Below, piece by piece: positions 33,638-41,878 of a stretch of 64,000 bases of DNA (position 1 is the stretch's first letter; every line of letters begins with the position of its first letter). The DNA is taken from NCBI RefSeq assembly GCF_036075115.1, contig NZ_CP107958.1:5394001-5458000 (forward strand), written 5' to 3'. A model generated the notes under the pieces. It was not told the origin of the DNA, made no database searches, and was given only the letters and a program-made list of their open reading frames with translations. The position numbers were made by a program, and so were the translations under genes. Source of the stretch: Streptomyces sp. NBC_00377. Lineage in GTDB: Bacteria > Actinomycetota > Actinomycetes > Streptomycetales > Streptomycetaceae.

Positions 33638-36166
33638 CTACTCGGACTTGATCGCGGCCAGCATGTTCAGGCGCGACGCCCGCCGGGCCGGCCACAGCGC
33701 GGCCAGGATGCCCACCCCGGCGGCCAGCAGGAGGAAGACGGCCATCCGGGCCCAGGGCACGACCAGTTCGTACGTCGGCATCCTGGTGCCGAGCAGCTCA
33801 CCGGCCGCCCACCCGAAGAACACGCCCAGGCCGATGCCGAGCACGCCGCCGAAGAGGGAGATCACCAGGGACTCCAGCCGCACCATCCGCTTGACCGAGC
33901 GCCGGTCGAGGCCGATGGCCCGCAGCATGCCGATCTCCTGCGAGCGCTCGAAGACCGACATCGCCAGGGTGTTGATGACGCCGAGGACCGCGACGATCAC
34001 GGCCATCGCGAGGAGTCCGTAGAGCATGTTCAGCATCAGCGTGAACATCTTGGCGACCTCGTTGGAGAGGTCCTTCTTGCTCTGCACCTTGATGGCCGGG
34101 TTGGAGCCGAGAGCCTTCTCCAGCCGGTCCTTCGCGCCGTCCGAGGCGCCGCCGGACGTCTTGACCAGGATCCGCATGTCGGTCGGGTCGGCCAGATGCG
34201 GGGTGAGAGCGGCGTTGTCCAGCAGGATGCCCTCGATCAGTTCGTTGCCCTCGTAGACCGCGGCGACCGTCAGCTGCTGCTTCTTGCCGTCCTCGTAGTT
34301 CACCGTGAAGGCGGACCCGGCCTTCCAGCCGTGGGCCTTGGCGGTGGCGTCATCGACGACGACCTGCCCGCCGCCCACCTTGAACGTGCCGTCTTTCACC
34401 TCGAGGTCGGTCAGCTCGCCGATGGTCGAGCCGGTGACCCCGGTGAGGAACTCGGTCGTGCCGTCGATCCGGCCGGGCGCGTTGCGCATCGGGCTGGTGG
34501 CGGTCACGCCCCCGGTGGCCCCCAGCTTCTCGTCGATGCCGGCGGAGAGCTCGTTGCCGTTCGCCATCGACACGACGTAGTCGGCCCTGATCGCGGAGGA
34601 GGCCATCTTGTCGATGGACTTCTGGAGACTGCCCGCCATCACCGTCATCCCGGTGATCAGGGTGAGGCCGATCATCAGCGCCGAGGCCGTGGCCGCCGTA
34701 CGGCGCGGGTTGCGCACCGAGTTCTGCCGGGCCAGCTTGCCCGACACCCCGAAGATCCGCAGCAGGGGCGCGGCGGCCGCGATCAGCGGACGGGACAGCA
34801 GCGGGGTCAGGATGAAGACGCCGATGATCAGCAGGACCGCGCCCAGACCCATGGGGGCCTGGCCGTCGGAGCCGCTCATCGTCGTCGCGGCCAGCACCAC
34901 GGCGACGCCCGCCGCCGAGAACAGCGTGCCCAGCGTGTTGCGCAGCACCAGAGACTTGGCGCTCGCGGTGGCGTGCACACTGCTCATCGCCGCGACCGGC
35001 GGGATCTTCGCGGCGCGGCGGCCGGGCAGCCAGGCAGCCAGCATGGTGATGACGATGCCGACGGCCATGGCGGCGGCGACCGTGCCGCCCGACACGACGA
35101 GCGGCCCGTCGGGGACGGTCGCACCCAGCGTCTCCAGCAGCGACCGCATCCCGGCCCCGATGCCGATGCCGGCCACCAGACCGGTCACCCCGGCCGCCGT
35201 GCCGACGACGAACGCCTCGATCAGCACCGACCGCGTGACCTGCCGGCGGGAGGCGCCGACGGCTCGCATCAGGGCGAGTTCCTTGGTGCGCTGGGCGACC
35301 AGCATGGTGAAGGTGTTGGCGATGATGAAGGTGCCGACGAACAGCGCGATCCCGGCGAAGACCAGCAGCCCCTGCTTCATCCCGCTCATCGACGCGGAGA
35401 TCATCACGGCCTGGTCGTCCGCCAGTTGCCGGCCGGTGGTGGTCTCGACCTCGTCCTTCGGCAGGGCGGTGTCCAGCGCGGACTTCAGCGCGCTCTGCGA
35501 GGTCCCGGGGGCCGCCTTCACGTCGATCTCGTCGTAGGCGCCGGTCTTGCCGAAAAGCTTCTGCGCGGTCGCCGTGTCGAACAGGGCGAGGCTGCCGCCG
35601 GCGGCGACGTTGCCGTCGTCGGTGGTGAAGACGCCGGTGATCTTCGGGGTGAGGACGGGACCGTCGACGGAGATCCGTATCGTGTCTCCGACCTCGTACC
35701 CGGCGCGCTCGGCGGTCCGCGAGTCGATGACGACCTCGCCGGCGCCGCTCGGGGCGTGTCCGGAGACGAACGGGTACCGGGCGTCCTTGCCGCCCCAGTA
35801 GTTCCCGCCCTGTGACTGGAAGCCGCCGCCGATGAGCTTGCCGTCCTTGCCGGCGATGGCGGTGAAGCCGTTGACGACGCCGACGGCGGACGCGGCGCCC
35901 GGTACCTTCGCGCTGCGCTCCAGCAGGGCCTGGGTCAGCTCGGCCGACTTGACGATGCGGTCGCCGACGTCCGGCCGGGACTCGGCGGTGACGGCGACGT
36001 CGACCTGGTCGAAGCCCTTTTCGGAGCTTTCCTGAAGGGCGCCGGAGAGGGTGTTGGTGAAGACCAGGGTCCCCGACACGAAGGCCACGCCGAGCATCAC
36101 GGCGAGCACGGTCATCAGGAGCCGGGCCTTGTGCGCGAGCACGTTGCGCAAGGCGGTACGGAACAT
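33638..36166 (-). CDS. FtsX/MacB-type ABC transporter permease
   Basis: 842 residues from ATG 36166. A transmembrane helix at the N terminus (LLMTVLAVMLGVAFVSGTLV), a large periplasmic MacB-like region, then FtsX permease blocks: first near 260-390 (GLLVFAGIALFVGTFIIANT, then ALMRAVGASRRQVTRSVLIE) and second at the C terminus (LLAMAVIVAVLGVINTLAMS, then EIGMLRAIGLDRRSVKRMVR). Two further helices lie between. The duplicated FtsX arrangement is typical of actinobacterial lipoprotein/peptide exporters resembling MacB and LolCDE. The ATPase partner is the gene immediately upstream in transcription (36247-37047). The substrate is unknown. Confidence 0.9.
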   Translation of the reverse strand: MFRTALRNVLAHKARLLMTVLAVMLGVAFVSGTLVFTNTLSGALQESSEKGFDQVDVAVTAESRPDVGDRIVKSAELTQALLERSAKVPGAASAVGVVNGFTAIAGKDGKLIGGGFQSQGGNYWGGKDARYPFVSGHAPSGAGEVVIDSRTAERAGYEVGDTIRISVDGPVLTPKITGVFTTDDGNVAAGGSLALFDTATAQKLFGKTGAYDEIDVKAAPGTSQSALKSALDTALPKDEVETTTGRQLADDQAVMISASMSGMKQGLLVFAGIALFVGTFIIANTFTMLVAQRTKELALMRAVGASRRQVTRSVLIEAFVVGTAAGVTGLVAGIGIGAGMRSLLETLGATVPDGPLVVSGGTVAAAMAVGIVITMLAAWLPGRRAAKIPPVAAMSSVHATASAKSLVLRNTLGTLFSAAGVAVVLAATTMSGSDGQAPMGLGAVLLIIGVFILTPLLSRPLIAAAAPLLRIFGVSGKLARQNSVRNPRRTAATASALMIGLTLITGMTVMAGSLQKSIDKMASSAIRADYVVSMANGNELSAGIDEKLGATGGVTATSPMRNAPGRIDGTTEFLTGVTGSTIGELTDLEVKDGTFKVGGGQVVVDDATAKAHGWKAGSAFTVNYEDGKKQQLTVAAVYEGNELIEGILLDNAALTPHLADPTDMRILVKTSGGASDGAKDRLEKALGSNPAIKVQSKKDLSNEVAKMFTLMLNMLYGLLAMAVIVAVLGVINTLAMSVFERSQEIGMLRAIGLDRRSVKRMVRLESLVISLFGGVLGIGLGVFFGWAAGELLGTRMPTYELVVPWARMAVFLLLAAGVGILAALWPARRASRLNMLAAIKSE

Positions 36167-36246
36167 GGGTGTTGTCTTCTCAGTCCTGCTCGTCGTCGAG
36201 CGGTAGGTCCTGGTCGGTGAGCGGCCGGGCGGTGAGCGGCCGGAGA

Positions 36247-37047
36247 TCAGCTGGTGCTGCCCTTGGGGCCGAACCCGGGGGTGCGGGCGTCCTTCCCGGA
36301 GAGACGCAGCATCCGGTCGAGCACCGAGTCGGCCGTCGGGCCGTGGACCTCGTCGACGATCCTTCCGTCCGCGAGGAAGATCACCCGGTCCGCGTAGGCG
36401 GCCGCCACCGGGTCGTGGGTCACCATCACCACCGTCTGGCCCAGCTCCCGCACCGAGTTGCGCAGGAAGCCCAGGACCTCGGCGCCGGAGCGGGAGTCGA
36501 GGTTTCCGGTCGGCTCGTCTCCGAAGATGATGTCCGGGCGGGAGGCGAGGGCGCGGGCGACGGCCACCCGCTGCTGCTGTCCGCCGGAAAGCTGCGAGGG
36601 CCGGTGCCTCAGCCGGTCGGCGAGCCCCACCATCCCGATGACCTTTTCCAGCCACTCCTTGTCCGGCTTGCGGCCCGCGATGTCCATCGGGAGCGTGATG
36701 TTCTCGAGCGCCGTCAGCGTCGGCAGCAGGTTGAACGCCTGGAAGATGAACCCGATCTTGTCCCGGCGCAACTTGGTGAGCTGCTTGTCCTTCAGTGAGC
36801 CGAGCTCGGTGTCGCCGATGCGCACGGAGCCGGAGGAGAAGCTGTCCAGGCCCGCCACGCAGTGCATCAGCGTGGACTTGCCCGAGCCGGACGGTCCCAT
36901 GATCGCGGTGAACTCGGCCTGCCGGAAGTCGACCGAGACCCGGTCGAGGGCGACCACCTGGGTCTCGCCCTGTCCGTAGATCTTCGACAGGTCCGTGGCG
37001 CGGGCGGCCGCGGTGGTGGTCCGCTCGGCGAGGGGGCTGGTGGTCAC
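36247..37047 (-). CDS. ABC transporter ATP-binding protein (MacB/LolD-like)
   Basis: 266 residues. Walker A GPSGSGKST (about residues 51-59), the Q-loop FIFQAFNLLPTLTALENI typical of the MacB/LolD/FtsE group, signature LSGGQQQRVAVARAL, Walker B IIFGDEPTGNLDS, and the His switch VMVTHD. It energises the FtsX permease encoded 80 bp downstream on the same strand. The C-terminal tail (SGKDARTPGFGPKGSTS) is short and polar. The promoter must lie in the 414-bp region shared with bldA. Confidence 0.93.
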   Translation of the reverse strand: MTTSPLAERTTTAAARATDLSKIYGQGETQVVALDRVSVDFRQAEFTAIMGPSGSGKSTLMHCVAGLDSFSSGSVRIGDTELGSLKDKQLTKLRRDKIGFIFQAFNLLPTLTALENITLPMDIAGRKPDKEWLEKVIGMVGLADRLRHRPSQLSGGQQQRVAVARALASRPDIIFGDEPTGNLDSRSGAEVLGFLRNSVRELGQTVVMVTHDPVAAAYADRVIFLADGRIVDEVHGPTADSVLDRMLRLSGKDARTPGFGPKGSTS

Positions 37048-37461
37048 GGGCGTGGCTCCTGACGGGACGACGGCATGTCTGGGGGACGTGAACCATCGTC
37101 CCGGCCGCTCGCCGTCGTGTAGTCAGCCGTTGTTCCGGTTCCGAAGGCAGACTCGGGTCGGACGGTGGACCGTCGTGTCATACCTGGGGATGACCCGCGC
37201 CCCCTACTCGTGTCGGCGCCCGTCCGCCTGGTGGACGTTCGTCAAGAACCGGTGGAGCGCCCTCGTTCGTACGGTGAAATTCCGTCATTCCGCATACGCG
37301 AGCGGTTGCCGCGCGTCAGGCTACTGGCAAGTGCGGATGGCGAGTTCCTGGTGCTGATGCACCCTCAGGCGCCAATAAAATAAGACAACATCGGTCCGCT
37401 GTTCCGCTGTCCGGGGGACGGATCCCGATAGGGTCTGAAGCTCAAGTGGAGCCCTCGGCCT
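37048..37461. other. Region between the ABC exporter and bldA
   Basis: No gene. It carries the divergent promoters of the ABC operon (leftward) and bldA (rightward). TAGGGT at 37429-37434 is a plausible bldA -10, about 28 bases before the mature tRNA end. No canonical -35 is evident at 17-18 bases upstream of it. The part around 37370-37395 (CAATAAAATAAGACAAC) is markedly AT-rich for this genome. Confidence 0.5.
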
Positions 37462-37545
37462 GCCCAGATGGTGGAATGCAGACACGGCGAGCTTAAACCT
37501 CGCTGCCCCTTCGCGGGCGTGCCGGTTCAAGTCCGGCTCTGGGCA
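37462..37545 (+). tRNA. bldA: tRNA-Leu(UAA), bldA
   Basis: An 84-nt cloverleaf with a long variable arm. Acceptor GCCCAGA pairs with TCTGGGC; anticodon stem GCGAG/CTCGC encloses CTTAAAC with anticodon TAA at 37494-37496; the variable arm is GCCCCTTCGCGGGC-like; the T arm is GCCGG TTCAAGT CCGGC. The 3' CCA is not encoded. In Streptomyces the only tRNA reading UUA is BldA, and its accumulation late in growth gates translation of TTA-containing developmental and antibiotic genes. The sequence agrees with S. coelicolor bldA as I remember it apart from small acceptor-stem changes. Confidence 0.97.
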
Positions 37546-37667
37546 CTTCCGACGTCCCGGCGGTCGTCGCTCCTCCTTCGAGGCATTGACCGCCGCGGCG
37601 GTCGGCCCTCTCCTCGTCCCGACCGTTGACACCCGGTGAACAGGGGCGCAGACTCACGTCCCACAAG

Positions 37668-37685
37668 AGTGAATAAAACTTCACT
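37668..37685. promoter_or_regulatory. Candidate operator of pobA
   Basis: AGTGAA TAAAAC TTCACT is a perfect 6-base inverted repeat with a 6-base spacer, 26 bases before the pobA start. TTGACA at 37626-37631 with CAGACT at 37649-37654 (17-base spacing) is a possible promoter just upstream, so a bound repressor or roadblock would cover the transcription start. An IclR-type PobR is the usual regulator but none is encoded nearby. Confidence 0.55.
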
Positions 37686-37711
37686 GTGCGAACGTCGAAG
37701 GGAAACGCCCG

Positions 37712-38887
37712 ATGCGCACCACCGTCGGCATCGTCGGCGCCGGCCCGGCCGGCCTCCTCCTCGCCCGTCTGCTGCACAACGCCGGCATCGACTCCGTCGT
37801 GCTGGAGAGCCGCGACCGGGCCTATGTCGAGCAGCGCCAGCGCGCCGGGATCCTGGAGCAGGGCACGGCGGACGTCCTGCGCGCCGCCGGGGCCGGGGCG
37901 CGCATGGACCGGGAGGGGATGCGGCACGACGGCATCGAGCTGCGGTTCGCCCGGCAGCGTCACCGCGTCGACTTCCCCGCCCTCACCGGCGGCCGGTCCG
38001 TGACGGTCTACGCGCAGACCGAGGTGTGCAAGGACCTGATCGCCCTCCAGCTGGAAGCGGGCGGCCCGCTGCTGTTCGAGGCGGAGGCGCTGGCCGTCGA
38101 GGACGCGGGCACCGACCGCCCGCGGGTCCGCTTCCGCCACGAGGGCGTCGAGGACGTCCTGGAGTGCGACTACGTCGTCGGCTGCGACGGCTTCTGGGGG
38201 GTCGCCCGCCGGGCGATGCCGGCCGCGCGGACCCGCACCTTCGAGCGGGCGTACCCCTTCGGCTGGCTCGGCATCCTCGCCGATGTGCCGCCCTCGCACG
38301 ACGAGCTCGTCTACGCCCGCCACGACCGCGGCTTCGCGCTCCTGTCCATGCGCTCCCCGGCCGTCTCCCGCCTCTACCTCCAGGTGCCCGAGGGCACCGA
38401 CGCCGAGAGCTGGGGCGACGAGGAGATCTGGGACGAACTGGAGCGCCGCCTCGAGACCGACGACGGCTGGAAACTGGAGCGCGGGCCGATCACCCAGAAG
38501 TCGGTCACCCCCATGCGCTCCTACGTCCACGAGCCCATGCGGCACGGCCGGCTGTTCCTCGCCGGGGACGCGGCCCACATCGTGCCGCCGACCGGGGCGA
38601 AGGGGCTGAACCTCGCGGTCGGGGACGTCGTCACCTTCGCGCGGGCCCTGACGCACCGTCGGGAGACCGGCTCCGCGGAACTCCTGGACGCCTACTCCGA
38701 GACCTGTCTGCGGCGCGTCTGGCAGGCCGAACGGTTCTCGTACGACATGACGACCCTCCTGCACACGGCGCCCGACGCCACCCCTTTCGAGGGGCGCCTC
38801 CAGCTGGCCCGTCTGGAGCGGATCGCCTCCTCCCGCGCCGCCGGGACCGACCTGGCCGAGGGGTACACCGGATTCCCGTTCGACTGA
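37712..38887 (+). CDS. pobA: 4-hydroxybenzoate 3-monooxygenase
   Basis: 391 residues from ATG 37712. Flavoprotein hydroxylase: FAD GxGxxG motif VGIVGAGPAGLLLARLLHNA at the N terminus, the family signatures RQRAGILEQGTADVLR, VYAQTEVCKDLIALQ and CDGFWGVAR (DG motif), and the C-terminal FAD contact LFLAGDAAHIVPPTGAKGLN. It oxidises 4-hydroxybenzoate to protocatechuate with NAD(P)H and O2, feeding the beta-ketoadipate pathway. No other aromatic-degradation gene is adjacent except the thiolase about 3 kb away, which is not a specific partner. A palindromic operator lies just upstream. Confidence 0.94.
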   Translation: MRTTVGIVGAGPAGLLLARLLHNAGIDSVVLESRDRAYVEQRQRAGILEQGTADVLRAAGAGARMDREGMRHDGIELRFARQRHRVDFPALTGGRSVTVYAQTEVCKDLIALQLEAGGPLLFEAEALAVEDAGTDRPRVRFRHEGVEDVLECDYVVGCDGFWGVARRAMPAARTRTFERAYPFGWLGILADVPPSHDELVYARHDRGFALLSMRSPAVSRLYLQVPEGTDAESWGDEEIWDELERRLETDDGWKLERGPITQKSVTPMRSYVHEPMRHGRLFLAGDAAHIVPPTGAKGLNLAVGDVVTFARALTHRRETGSAELLDAYSETCLRRVWQAERFSYDMTTLLHTAPDATPFEGRLQLARLERIASSRAAGTDLAEGYTGFPFD

Positions 38888-39141
38888 CCGGACGGCGGGT
38901 CCGTCCGGGCCCGCGCGCGGGTGCGTCCCGCCTCCACGCGGGCCGCCGCGGTCTCCGTGCGGTACCGGCCAGGTCCCGGCTTGGTCATGAACACAGCCCT
39001 CCCGCTCCGGGAATCAGCACGCCGCGTAGCGTGTTGCGCAGCAGCAACAGGGAAAGATCCTCCCCAAGCACTAGGGTCAATCCTTTGCCTACCTATTACC
39101 CTTGAGCCCAAGGCCGCGCAGTGTGGCCACGGAGGAGTGCA

Positions 39142-40035
39142 ATGAGGAGCAGAAACCCGGTCTTCTCGCGACGGGGGTTCAGCCGCGACAACGGCTACGC
39201 GGGCTTCAACGCCGCGCCGCAGGCCGGGGGACCCGCAGTCGGCACGCAGCCGGGCAACCCGTACGCCCAGCAGGCCGGCAACCCGTACGCGCAGAACCCT
39301 TACGCCCAGCAGGACCTCTCGCACGGCGCCCCGCCGCAGGCCCCGGCCGCCACCGGCCGGATGACCATGGACGACGTCGTCGCGCGCACCGCGACCACGC
39401 TCGGCCTCGTGGTCCTCACCGCGGTGCTGTCCTGGGTGCTGCTGCCCGTCGACGAGGCCAACATCGGCAAGTCGTACGGCATCGCCATCGTGGCCGGCCT
39501 GGTCGCGATGGTGCTGGCCCTGATCCAGTCGTTCAAGCGCCGCGCGGTCCCCGCGCTGATCCTGTCGTACGCCGCCCTCGAGGGCGTCTTCCTCGGCGTC
39601 ATCTCCAGCGCGGTGTCCACGTACATCGCGGACGGCGTCGTCGCCCAGGCGGTGCTGGGCACCATGGCGGTCTTCGCCGGTGTGCTCGTGGCGTACAAGG
39701 CGGGCTGGATCCGCGTCAACCGCCGCTTCTACGGCTTCGTGATGGCCGCCGCGCTCGGCTTCGTCCTGCTGATGATGGTGAACCTGCTGTTCACCGTCTT
39801 CGGCGGCGGTGACGGACTCGGCTTCCGCAGCGGTCCGCTCGGCATCGTGTTCGGCGTTATCGGCATTCTGCTCGGCGCCTGCTTCCTCGCCCTGGACTTC
39901 AAGCAGGTCGAGGACGGCATCGCGTACGGCGCCCCGCGCGAGGAGGCCTGGCTCGCCGCCTTCGGCCTCACCATGACCCTGGTGTGGATCTACATGGAGT
40001 TCCTGCGACTCCTCTCGATCCTCAACAGCGACTGA
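39142..40035 (+). CDS. Bax inhibitor-1/YccA family membrane protein
   Basis: 297 residues from ATG 39142. The cytoplasmic N terminus has repeated NPYAQ motifs (GNPYAQQAGNPYAQNPYAQQ) in about 70 low-complexity residues. Seven hydrophobic segments follow: LGLVVLTAVLSWVLLPV, GIAIVAGLVAMVLALIQSF, ALILSYAALEGVFLGVISSA, AVLGTMAVFAGVLVAYKAGW, VMAAALGFVLLMMVNLLFTV, IVFGVIGILLGACFLALDF, and the last near AAFGLTMTLVWIYMEFLRLL. The conserved DFKQVEDGI is typical of the prokaryotic YccA/DUF4203-like BI-1 group. Members are pH-sensitive leak channels or quality-control factors; the role in actinomycetes is open. Confidence 0.88.
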   Translation: MRSRNPVFSRRGFSRDNGYAGFNAAPQAGGPAVGTQPGNPYAQQAGNPYAQNPYAQQDLSHGAPPQAPAATGRMTMDDVVARTATTLGLVVLTAVLSWVLLPVDEANIGKSYGIAIVAGLVAMVLALIQSFKRRAVPALILSYAALEGVFLGVISSAVSTYIADGVVAQAVLGTMAVFAGVLVAYKAGWIRVNRRFYGFVMAAALGFVLLMMVNLLFTVFGGGDGLGFRSGPLGIVFGVIGILLGACFLALDFKQVEDGIAYGAPREEAWLAAFGLTMTLVWIYMEFLRLLSILNSD

Positions 40036-40079
40036 GCGAGCGCGCGACCGACGGCGTACACGCCGGCGCGCGACAGCGG

Positions 40080-40112
40080 GAAGGGCCCCGGGATCCGATC
40101 CCGGGGCCCTTC
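40080..40112. terminator. Near-perfect palindromic terminator
   Basis: GAAGGGCCCCGGGATC (40080-40095) pairs with GATCCCGGGGCCCTTC (40097-40112) around a single base. It sits between the convergent BI-1 and DUF4287 genes. Confidence 0.85.
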
Positions 40113-40145
40113 TCCGTGTCCGTAGGGTGGTGTGTCGCGTGCGCG

Positions 40146-40373
40146 CTAGAGGAGTTTGCGCGCGGCCCTCCTCAGGTCGTACTCGTGGATGATCGCCTTG
40201 GCGTGGCCGTACGCGAGATTGTGCTCGGCGCGCAGCCAGCTGACCTTCTCCTCGAAGCGGAGAGCGGGGCCTTCGTCGACGGTGCGCAGCCAGTCGGAGA
40301 CCTCACGACCGGTGCAATGGGGGATACGGGCCAGTATGTTGCGGTGGGTCTCCTCGGAGAGGACATGGGACAT
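40146..40373 (-). CDS. DUF4287 domain protein
   Basis: 75 residues. MSHVLSEETHRNILARIPHC, then TGREVSDWLRTVDEGP and an end rich in basic residues (YDLRRAARKLL) match the small DUF4287 family, which carries a helix-turn-helix-like fold of unknown role. ATG 40373 is chosen over an ATG six codons upstream because the family begins at MSHxLSxETH. Cytoplasmic. It is divergent from the gene at 40478. Confidence 0.8.
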   Translation of the reverse strand: MSHVLSEETHRNILARIPHCTGREVSDWLRTVDEGPALRFEEKVSWLRAEHNLAYGHAKAIIHEYDLRRAARKLL

Positions 40374-40477
40374 CGGCGCCTCCGGTAGCAAAGGGGATGT
40401 AAGCCGGTCCTTCAGGTCACGGTGCCTGAGTGTTCGCCCGTTGGCAACAGTCCCGGTGCGACGCGTAGTCTCGCGGC

Positions 40478-40789
40478 GTGGCTGATACGACGTCCCTGAC
40501 CCGTGCGGTGGACCACTTCGCCGATCGTCTGCGTGCCGCTCCGCAGAGCCGGCTCCAGAGAAGCGCCGCCGCGGAGGCGCTGTCCCTGGCCAGGGAGTTG
40601 GCCCGGCGCGCGCAGCTCATCGAGGAGCCCGAGGCGCCGCCCCGCGAGATGCCGGACGCCGGGATGTTCGCAGCCGCCGACCAGATCACCGTGGCCGCGC
40701 ACGACTTGGCCCTCGTACTCACGGACGAGTGCCTGATCCAGGAAGCTGTGGAGTTGGTGGCGCAGGCGCAGAAGCGCGCGGGCGTGTGA
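40478..40789 (+). CDS. Hypothetical helical protein
   Basis: 103 residues from GTG 40478. Entirely helical by eye (LTRAVDHFADRLRAAPQSRL, then AAEALSLARELARRAQLIEE), with an AAADQITVAAHDLALVLTDE segment. No signal, membrane segment or catalytic motif. I recognise no named family. It ends three bases from the stop of the convergent gene at 40793, so the two transcripts overlap. Confidence 0.7.
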   Translation: MADTTSLTRAVDHFADRLRAAPQSRLQRSAAAEALSLARELARRAQLIEEPEAPPREMPDAGMFAAADQITVAAHDLALVLTDECLIQEAVELVAQAQKRAGV

Positions 40790-40792
40790 GCC

Positions 40793-41602
40793 TCACAGGC
40801 TCGCTATGACCCGGTCGGCCAGGATGTAGACGTTCTCCGCGCCGCACTGGAACGTCAGGGTGTACGCACCCGAGATGCCCGAGCCGCCCAGCAGGAACGG
40901 CGTCTCGCCCGCGGTCAGGGCGGCGGCGAGGCGTTCCGCCGTCTCGCGGTGGCCCGGCGTCATGCACAGGGTGGTGCCGTCGGCGAAGACGTAGACGTCG
41001 AGGGTGCCGAGCGGTCCCGGGCGTACGTCGGTCAGTTCGATCTGCGACGCGGCCAGTTCCTCGAGGGTCGCCACCGTGCGCTCGTGGTCGTTCACGACCG
41101 GCGACTGGACCGGTACGAAGTCCGGGTGCGAGGGGTGGCGGCGGCGGGCCGCGGCCAGTTCCGCGGAGTCCGCGGCGAACTCGTCGGCCTCCGAGGACGA
41201 CTCCGACACCGGCTCCAGGGGCTCCAGGCCCACGAAGTCGGCCTGCCGGGGCAGGAACAGCTCACTGTCCGGGAGACCCAGCAGGGAGGGCGCGTCGGAG
41301 GCGTCACGGGCCTCCTGGGCGGCCCAGAACGCGCGCGCCTCGGCCAGCTCCCGCTCCCGCTCCTCCGCGAGCGCCTCGGCGACGGCGGCACGTATCTCAG
41401 CCGCGTCGGCCGTGGTGCGGGCGGCCGGGACGAAGCCGCGCAGTTCGGCGGTCGCCTCCTCGGCGTTCCTGGCATCCCTGGCCAGCTGGTGGTGCAGGGC
41501 GGCGACCTGTCGGCGCAACTGCAGAAGGGTGCGCAGGACGGCGACGCCCACGGCGCCCGTGGCGGCCGTGGTGACCAGCAACGCGATCGGCATGGCGCTC
41601 AC
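40793..41602 (-). CDS. Membrane-anchored protein with coiled coil, function unknown
   Basis: 269 residues. One N-terminal transmembrane helix (IALLVTTAATGAVGVAVLRT), then a coiled-coil stalk (LLQLRRQVAALHHQLARDAR and AEALAEERERELAEARAFW), an acidic Ser/Glu-rich middle (EPLEPVSESSSEADEFAADS), and a folded C-terminal domain (LDVYVFADGTTLCMTPGHRE, ending GAENVYILADRVIASL). I recognise no family. The layout suggests a membrane-tethered scaffold with a soluble cytoplasmic sensor-like end, which is inference. Confidence 0.72.
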   Translation of the reverse strand: MSAMPIALLVTTAATGAVGVAVLRTLLQLRRQVAALHHQLARDARNAEEATAELRGFVPAARTTADAAEIRAAVAEALAEERERELAEARAFWAAQEARDASDAPSLLGLPDSELFLPRQADFVGLEPLEPVSESSSEADEFAADSAELAAARRRHPSHPDFVPVQSPVVNDHERTVATLEELAASQIELTDVRPGPLGTLDVYVFADGTTLCMTPGHRETAERLAAALTAGETPFLLGGSGISGAYTLTFQCGAENVYILADRVIASL

Positions 41603-41799
41603 TGACGTACTCCCGGTTCAAAGTCGACCCCCGACTTCCTACATCAGCTTGAAGGGCGGACTATCCAGCTGTCAGTGCGTAACGTCACGAAACGGGCAGG
41701 ACTTTCGGCCTGGGGTTCGCTGCCGAGCCGCGCTGAGCTGGGTAAATCCCTCCGGGGAGGGAGATAGGTCACATCCTGGAAGAGATTGAATCACCAAAA

Positions 41800-41834
41800 G
41801 GCCCGGAGTCCGGGGGCTTTCCGGACTCCGGGCC
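41800..41834 (-). terminator. Terminator of the thiolase gene
   Basis: GGCCCGGAGTCCGG (41800-41813) pairs with CCGGACTCCGGGCC (41821-41834), with a 7-base loop. On the minus strand it is followed by TTTTGG, a typical Rho-independent form. Confidence 0.88.
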
Positions 41835-41878
41835 GATCCGTCACATCAGGTGCTGAAACGGTTACGCAGAGGCTCGTT

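Noticed and set aside
33638..37096. One continuous minus-strand frame covering both ABC genes, suggesting a fusion
   Set aside because: The ATPase is encoded in a different frame (36247-37047) with its own start and intact motifs. The permease starts at 36166 with a transmembrane helix. The upstream part of the long frame is an Arg/Pro-rich shadow.
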